A stretch of 64,000 bases of DNA from Acetobacteraceae bacterium (GTDB lineage Bacteria; Pseudomonadota; Alphaproteobacteria; Acetobacterales; Acetobacteraceae). Under the pieces are notes generated by a model. That model saw only the letters and a program-made list of their open reading frames with translations, was not told where the DNA came from and made no database searches. The stretch lies in NCBI GenBank assembly GCA_947371015.1, contig CANBNK010000014.1, positions 1 through 64,000 on the forward strand, in the 5' to 3' direction. How positions within the stretch are numbered: the first letter of the stretch is position 1; each line of letters opens with the position of its first letter. Position numbers and translations under genes: made by a program. Of the stretch, positions 61,043 to 64,000 are shown piece after piece.

Positions 61043-61924
61043 TCACGCAACCGCGCGGGCGGCTTCCAGCACTTCGTCATTGGTGGTGCGGCGCAGCTCG
61101 CGGGGCTCGTCCAGGTCATAGGCGCGGCCGCGATGCAGCGTGGCGCGGTTATCCCACATCACCAGGTCGCCGGGCTGCCACTGGTGGCTGTGGCGGAACT
61201 GCGGCTGGGTGGCGTGCTCCAGCAGGTCCAGCAACAGCATCTTGCCCTCGGCCACGCCCATGCCGAGAATGCGGCGGCAATGGATGCCGCAGAACAGCAC
61301 CTCCCGCCCGCTGCCGGGGTGGATCCGGTGCAGCGGCCAGACCACCGCCGGCAGCACGGCCAGTTGGTCGGGCGTATAGCCGTCGTCGCCCAGCAGGGTG
61401 ATGCGGGAATGCAGCGCGAAATGCTCGGCTTCCAGCCCGCGGACCTTCCGCTTCAGCCGTTCCGGCAGGGCATCCCAGGCGGCGCGTAGATCGACATATT
61501 CGGTCTCGCCGCCCCAGCTGGGCAGCTTGACCGCCGAGAGCATGGAATAGCTGACCGCCGGCGCCTGGAAGCTGCTGTCGGAATGCCAGAGCTGGTTCGC
61601 CAGGCCGCTGACGATCTTGGGGTTGTCGCGCGGCAGCGGCATGCCATCGGGGTCCACATTGGAGATGTCGATCAGCGCCATGTCGCGCATGCGCTCCACC
61701 CGGCCGCCGATCTTCTTCAGCCCGGGGTTGAGCGGGCCGAACTGCTTGGCCATGGCGACCTGCTGTTCCTGCTCCATCGGCTGGCCGCGCCAAACCAGGA
61801 CGGCGTGCTGGTCCATCGCCGCGACCACGGCGGCGATCTCGGCGGGCGCCAACGGGCGGGTCAGGTCAAGGCCGCTGGCTTCGGCGGCGAAGTGCTGGTG
61901 CAGCGGGCGCAGGGTGAGGCTCAT
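61043..61924 (-). CDS. TauD/TfdA-family 2-oxoglutarate-dependent dioxygenase
   Basis: A 293-residue non-heme Fe(II) enzyme. The metal ligands are H114 and D116 (LWHSDSS) and distal H264 (ATLHRGRAYD); R279 probably binds 2-oxoglutarate. The profile resembles TfdA (2,4-D dioxygenase) and alpha-ketoglutarate sulfonate/phenoxy-acid dioxygenases more than TauD. AGGAAA supports the ATG at 61924 over one five codons earlier. It lies alone on this strand upstream of rnpB, between rnpB and an amidase gene. Confidence 0.9.
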   Translation of the reverse strand: MSLTLRPLHQHFAAEASGLDLTRPLAPAEIAAVVAAMDQHAVLVWRGQPMEQEQQVAMAKQFGPLNPGLKKIGGRVERMRDMALIDISNVDPDGMPLPRDNPKIVSGLANQLWHSDSSFQAPAVSYSMLSAVKLPSWGGETEYVDLRAAWDALPERLKRKVRGLEAEHFALHSRITLLGDDGYTPDQLAVLPAVVWPLHRIHPGSGREVLFCGIHCRRILGMGVAEGKMLLLDLLEHATQPQFRHSHQWQPGDLVMWDNRATLHRGRAYDLDEPRELRRTTNDEVLEAARAVA

Positions 61925-61954
61925 GGCCGGTTTCCTCATGCTTTGCGTGGCAGG

Positions 61955-62638
61955 CTAGCCCTGGTTGGCCAGCCGCGCCACTGCCACCAGCATGGCAAGG
62001 GTCTCGGCATCGGCCAGGCCGGTAACTGCCGCCGGTCGCCAGTGGCGCTGGAAGGCCGCCAGCAGCACGGCCAGAGGGAGGTCAGTGCGGTAGCCGATGG
62101 CCTGCAGCAGAGGCAGCGCCGGCTGTTCCGGCACCGGCGGCGTCTGCGTCGGCCATAGCCCAATGCCGCAGCCGGCCAGGCCCTGCCAGTCGAACAACTC
62201 GCCGGGGTCCTGCTTGCGGTCCGGCGCGATGTCACTATGCGCCACGACGTTGCGGGCGGGTATGGGGCGCCGGGCGAGGATGCCCTGGCACAGCTCCGCC
62301 ACCGCGGCCATCTGCAGGGCGGGGAAGTCGCGGTAGCCCCAGTCATGGCCCGGGTTGACGATCTCGATGCCGATCGACCGCCCGTTCAGCCCCTCGGCCC
62401 CGCGCCAGTGGGAGATTCCGGCATGCCAGGCGCGCCGATCCTCCGGCACCAGGCAGTGGATCAGGCCGTCTTCCTCCACGACATAGTGGCTGGAGACGGT
62501 CTTCGGGGCCTCGGGGTCGCGGAGCAGCGCGATGGCGGCGGCAGCGGTCTGCATGCCGGTATAGTGCAGGACCAGGTGGTCCACGGGCTGGCCTTCGGGC
62601 CGCTCATCGTGGTTGGGGCTGGGGGTTTGGCGGATCAT
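61955..62638 (-). CDS. N-acetylmuramoyl-L-alanine amidase (AmpD-like)
   Basis: A 227-residue amidase-2 protein with zinc ligands H25 (LVLHYTG), H134 (VAHSDIAPDRK) and D144 (KQDPGELFDW); E92 in the IGIEIVN segment is the usual catalytic glutamate. The C-terminal ~60 residues resemble a peptidoglycan-binding domain. No signal peptide is evident, so it may recycle muropeptides in the cytoplasm as AmpD does. It trails the DjlA-like gene by 9 nt. Confidence 0.92.
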   Translation of the reverse strand: MIRQTPSPNHDERPEGQPVDHLVLHYTGMQTAAAAIALLRDPEAPKTVSSHYVVEEDGLIHCLVPEDRRAWHAGISHWRGAEGLNGRSIGIEIVNPGHDWGYRDFPALQMAAVAELCQGILARRPIPARNVVAHSDIAPDRKQDPGELFDWQGLAGCGIGLWPTQTPPVPEQPALPLLQAIGYRTDLPLAVLLAAFQRHWRPAAVTGLADAETLAMLVAVARLANQG

Positions 62639-62647
62639 CGCAGGTGC

Positions 62648-63451
62648 CTAGAGGCCGCGCTCGCGCTTGATGCGGTCCCAGGCGGCATTGATCTCGGCCA
62701 CCTTGTCGGTGGCGCGCTTGACGAACTCCTGCGGCACGCCGCGCGCCGCCAGGCTGTCCGGGTGGTTTTCGCGCATCAGGTTGCGCCAGGCCGGGCGCAA
62801 CTCGTCATCGCTGGCGGCGCGGCTGACGCCGAGCGTCATGTAGGCATCGGCCTCGGAGGCGCTGGGGGCGGTGCTGCTGGTGCCGGAACTGCCGCTGGCG
62901 CGGCCGTCCTTGGCGCGTTCCCAGGCCAGGCGATCCAGGCCGAACCCGATATGGGCCTGCTTCAGGAACCCCAGTTCCGCATTGTTCACCGGGCCATCGG
63001 CGCGGGCGATGGCGAACAGCGCCGCCAGCACGTCCTCCAGCATCGCCTTGTTGTCGGCGAAGGCTTCGCCCAGCCGCTCGGCGAAGGGCTCGAAGCCATC
63101 GGCGCTGTCGCGGGCGCGGTCGAATAGTTGCGCCACCTCGTTGATGTTCTCGGGTGGGATGCGGAAGCTGCGCTTGAAGGTGTCGATCTCGATGCGCTTT
63201 ACCGCGCCATCCACCTTGGCCAGCTTGGCCGAGAGCACGATGACCGAGATGGCGAACAGGGTTTCCCGGTTGCTCAGCATGGCCGCCAGGTCCGCCGGGC
63301 CGGGCAGGGCGCGGCCGGCGGCGGCGAGCGGGCCGCGGCCGAGCGCGCCTGCATCCGCCGCATGGCCCATGGCCATGCCGACCATGGCGCCGAACGGCCC
63401 CCCCACAGCGAAGCCCGCCACGCCGCCGATGATCTTGCCGAACAAACTCAA
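62648..63451 (-). CDS. djlA: DjlA-like co-chaperone (TerB domain plus J-domain)
   Basis: A 267-residue protein. It opens LSLFGKIIGGVAGFAVGGPFGAMVGMAMGHAAD, with a membrane-insertion segment like that at the start of E. coli DjlA. The middle is a TerB-like acidic helical domain (about 60-160) and the end (about 200-267) is a J-domain with HPD in RENHPDS. J-domains stimulate DnaK. The TTG at 63451 is preferred because AGGGG lies 6 nt upstream and it places the family's first residues at the N-terminus; a GTG seven codons earlier is also in frame. Confidence 0.85.
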   Translation of the reverse strand: MSLFGKIIGGVAGFAVGGPFGAMVGMAMGHAADAGALGRGPLAAAGRALPGPADLAAMLSNRETLFAISVIVLSAKLAKVDGAVKRIEIDTFKRSFRIPPENINEVAQLFDRARDSADGFEPFAERLGEAFADNKAMLEDVLAALFAIARADGPVNNAELGFLKQAHIGFGLDRLAWERAKDGRASGSSGTSSTAPSASEADAYMTLGVSRAASDDELRPAWRNLMRENHPDSLAARGVPQEFVKRATDKVAEINAAWDRIKRERGL

Positions 63452-63566
63452 TTGCAGCCCCTGCGCAACCACCGCGCCACGCTTAGCACGCCAAGGCGGC
63501 GGAGGGCATCACGGCCTTGCCAAGCGAAATTCTGGCGCTGGCTCCCTCGCGTGCTAAACCCTGGCC

Positions 63567-64000
63567 ATGACCGTTCAACTCCGCACCGTGACCGCCGGCG
63601 ACGCCGATACCCGGCTGGACCGCTGGTTCCGCCGCCATTTCCCGCAACTGACCCAAGGGGCGCTGCAGAAGATGCTGCGCACCGGCCAGGTGCGGGTGGA
63701 TGGCAAGCGCGCCGAGACCAGCACCCGGCTGGCCGAGGGCCAGGAAGTCCGTATCCCGCCGCTGCCCGAAGGCCCGGCGCCAGACACCCGCAAGACCGTG
63801 CGGGTGGATGAGCGCGAGCAACGCGCGCTGGAAGAAATGGTGATCTACCGCGACAACGAGGTGATCGCGATCGACAAGCCTTCCGGCCTGGCGGTGCAGG
63901 GCGGCCCCGGGATCATCAAGAACCTGGATGCCATGCTGGATGCGCTGCGCTTCGGTTCCGAGGATCGGCCGCGCCTGGTGCATCGGTTGGACAAGGATAC
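63567..64000 (+). CDS. RluA-family pseudouridine synthase, C-terminus outside the window
   Basis: The first 144 residues run off the right edge. An S4-like RNA-binding region comes first (DTRLDRWFRRHFPQLTQGALQKMLRTG, about 14-40, and GKRAETSTRLAEGQEV), then DNEVIAIDKPSGLAVQGG and, at the edge, the catalytic HRLDKDT with the essential aspartate. The S4 domain plus this catalytic domain fits RluC/RluD-type enzymes that modify 23S rRNA; which site is not clear. It diverges from the DjlA-like gene across about 115 nt. Confidence 0.9.
   Translation, partial: MTVQLRTVTAGDADTRLDRWFRRHFPQLTQGALQKMLRTGQVRVDGKRAETSTRLAEGQEVRIPPLPEGPAPDTRKTVRVDEREQRALEEMVIYRDNEVIAIDKPSGLAVQGGPGIIKNLDAMLDALRFGSEDRPRLVHRLDKD

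Overview
The window is a high-GC stretch of a Gram-negative alphaproteobacterial chromosome. An alphaproteobacterial (probably Rhodospirillales/Acetobacteraceae-like) origin fits the lipid A gene lpxC, the alphaproteobacterial repair gene mmcB, a dcw cluster fused to ddl-ftsQAZ, and several tripartite-tricarboxylate (Bug/TctC) receptors with no membrane subunits nearby. The family assignment is inference; no rRNA or tRNA gene is present to test it.

Layout. 1-9.7 kb: accessory catabolic genes, namely a truncated HTD2/MaoC-like hydratase, four Bug/TctC periplasmic receptors, an acyl-CoA ligase, a carboxymuconolactone-decarboxylase-like protein, an enolase-superfamily enzyme and a flavoprotein oxidoreductase. 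9.8-10.3 kb: two 42-residue membrane microproteins and a four-copy 23-bp repeat. 10.3-12.6 kb: a TonB-dependent receptor behind a cobalamin riboswitch, so probably a corrinoid importer. 12.6-17.0 kb: an ExoD-like protein, then a CoA-transferase/crotonase/amidase operon. 17.2-27.8 kb: a GT39-like membrane protein, a GMC oxidoreductase coupled to a sirtuin, DUF169 and MFS genes, a divergent four-gene operon containing a LigJ-like hydratase, NIPSNAP and GST. 28-32.9 kb: two uncharacterised coupled genes behind mmcB, an Rrf2 regulator, phhB, a zincin and a secreted trypsin-like protease. 33-38.7 kb: a MetE-core methyltransferase, an esterase/thpR/small secreted protein operon, and a divergent YbbA/YbbP-type ABC system. 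38.9-39.7 kb: a BI-1/YccA protein.

39.8-60.2 kb is lpxC followed (reading right to left) by a complete, tightly overlapped division and cell wall cluster: mraZ-rsmH-ftsL-ftsI-murE-murF-mraY-murD-ftsW-murG-murC-murB-ddl-ftsQ-ftsA-ftsZ. Almost every junction overlaps by 1-14 nt; the exception is a ~110 nt gap before ftsZ, whose Shine-Dalgarno sequence lies in a perfect palindrome. ftsZ ends at an intrinsic terminator. Upstream of mraZ is a decamer-phased GGG array that looks like MraZ boxes, then an AT-rich element with three phased DnaA-box-like 9-mers, then the RNase P RNA gene. 61-64 kb holds a TfdA-like dioxygenase, an AmpD-like amidase, a DjlA-like co-chaperone and the start of a pseudouridine synthase.

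No CRISPR array, transposase, integrase, prophage or tRNA was seen. The most unusual signals are small: the element at 60.4-60.6 kb, repeats that re-copy the stop-codon ends of two genes, the microproteins, and several gene pairings without an obvious precedent.
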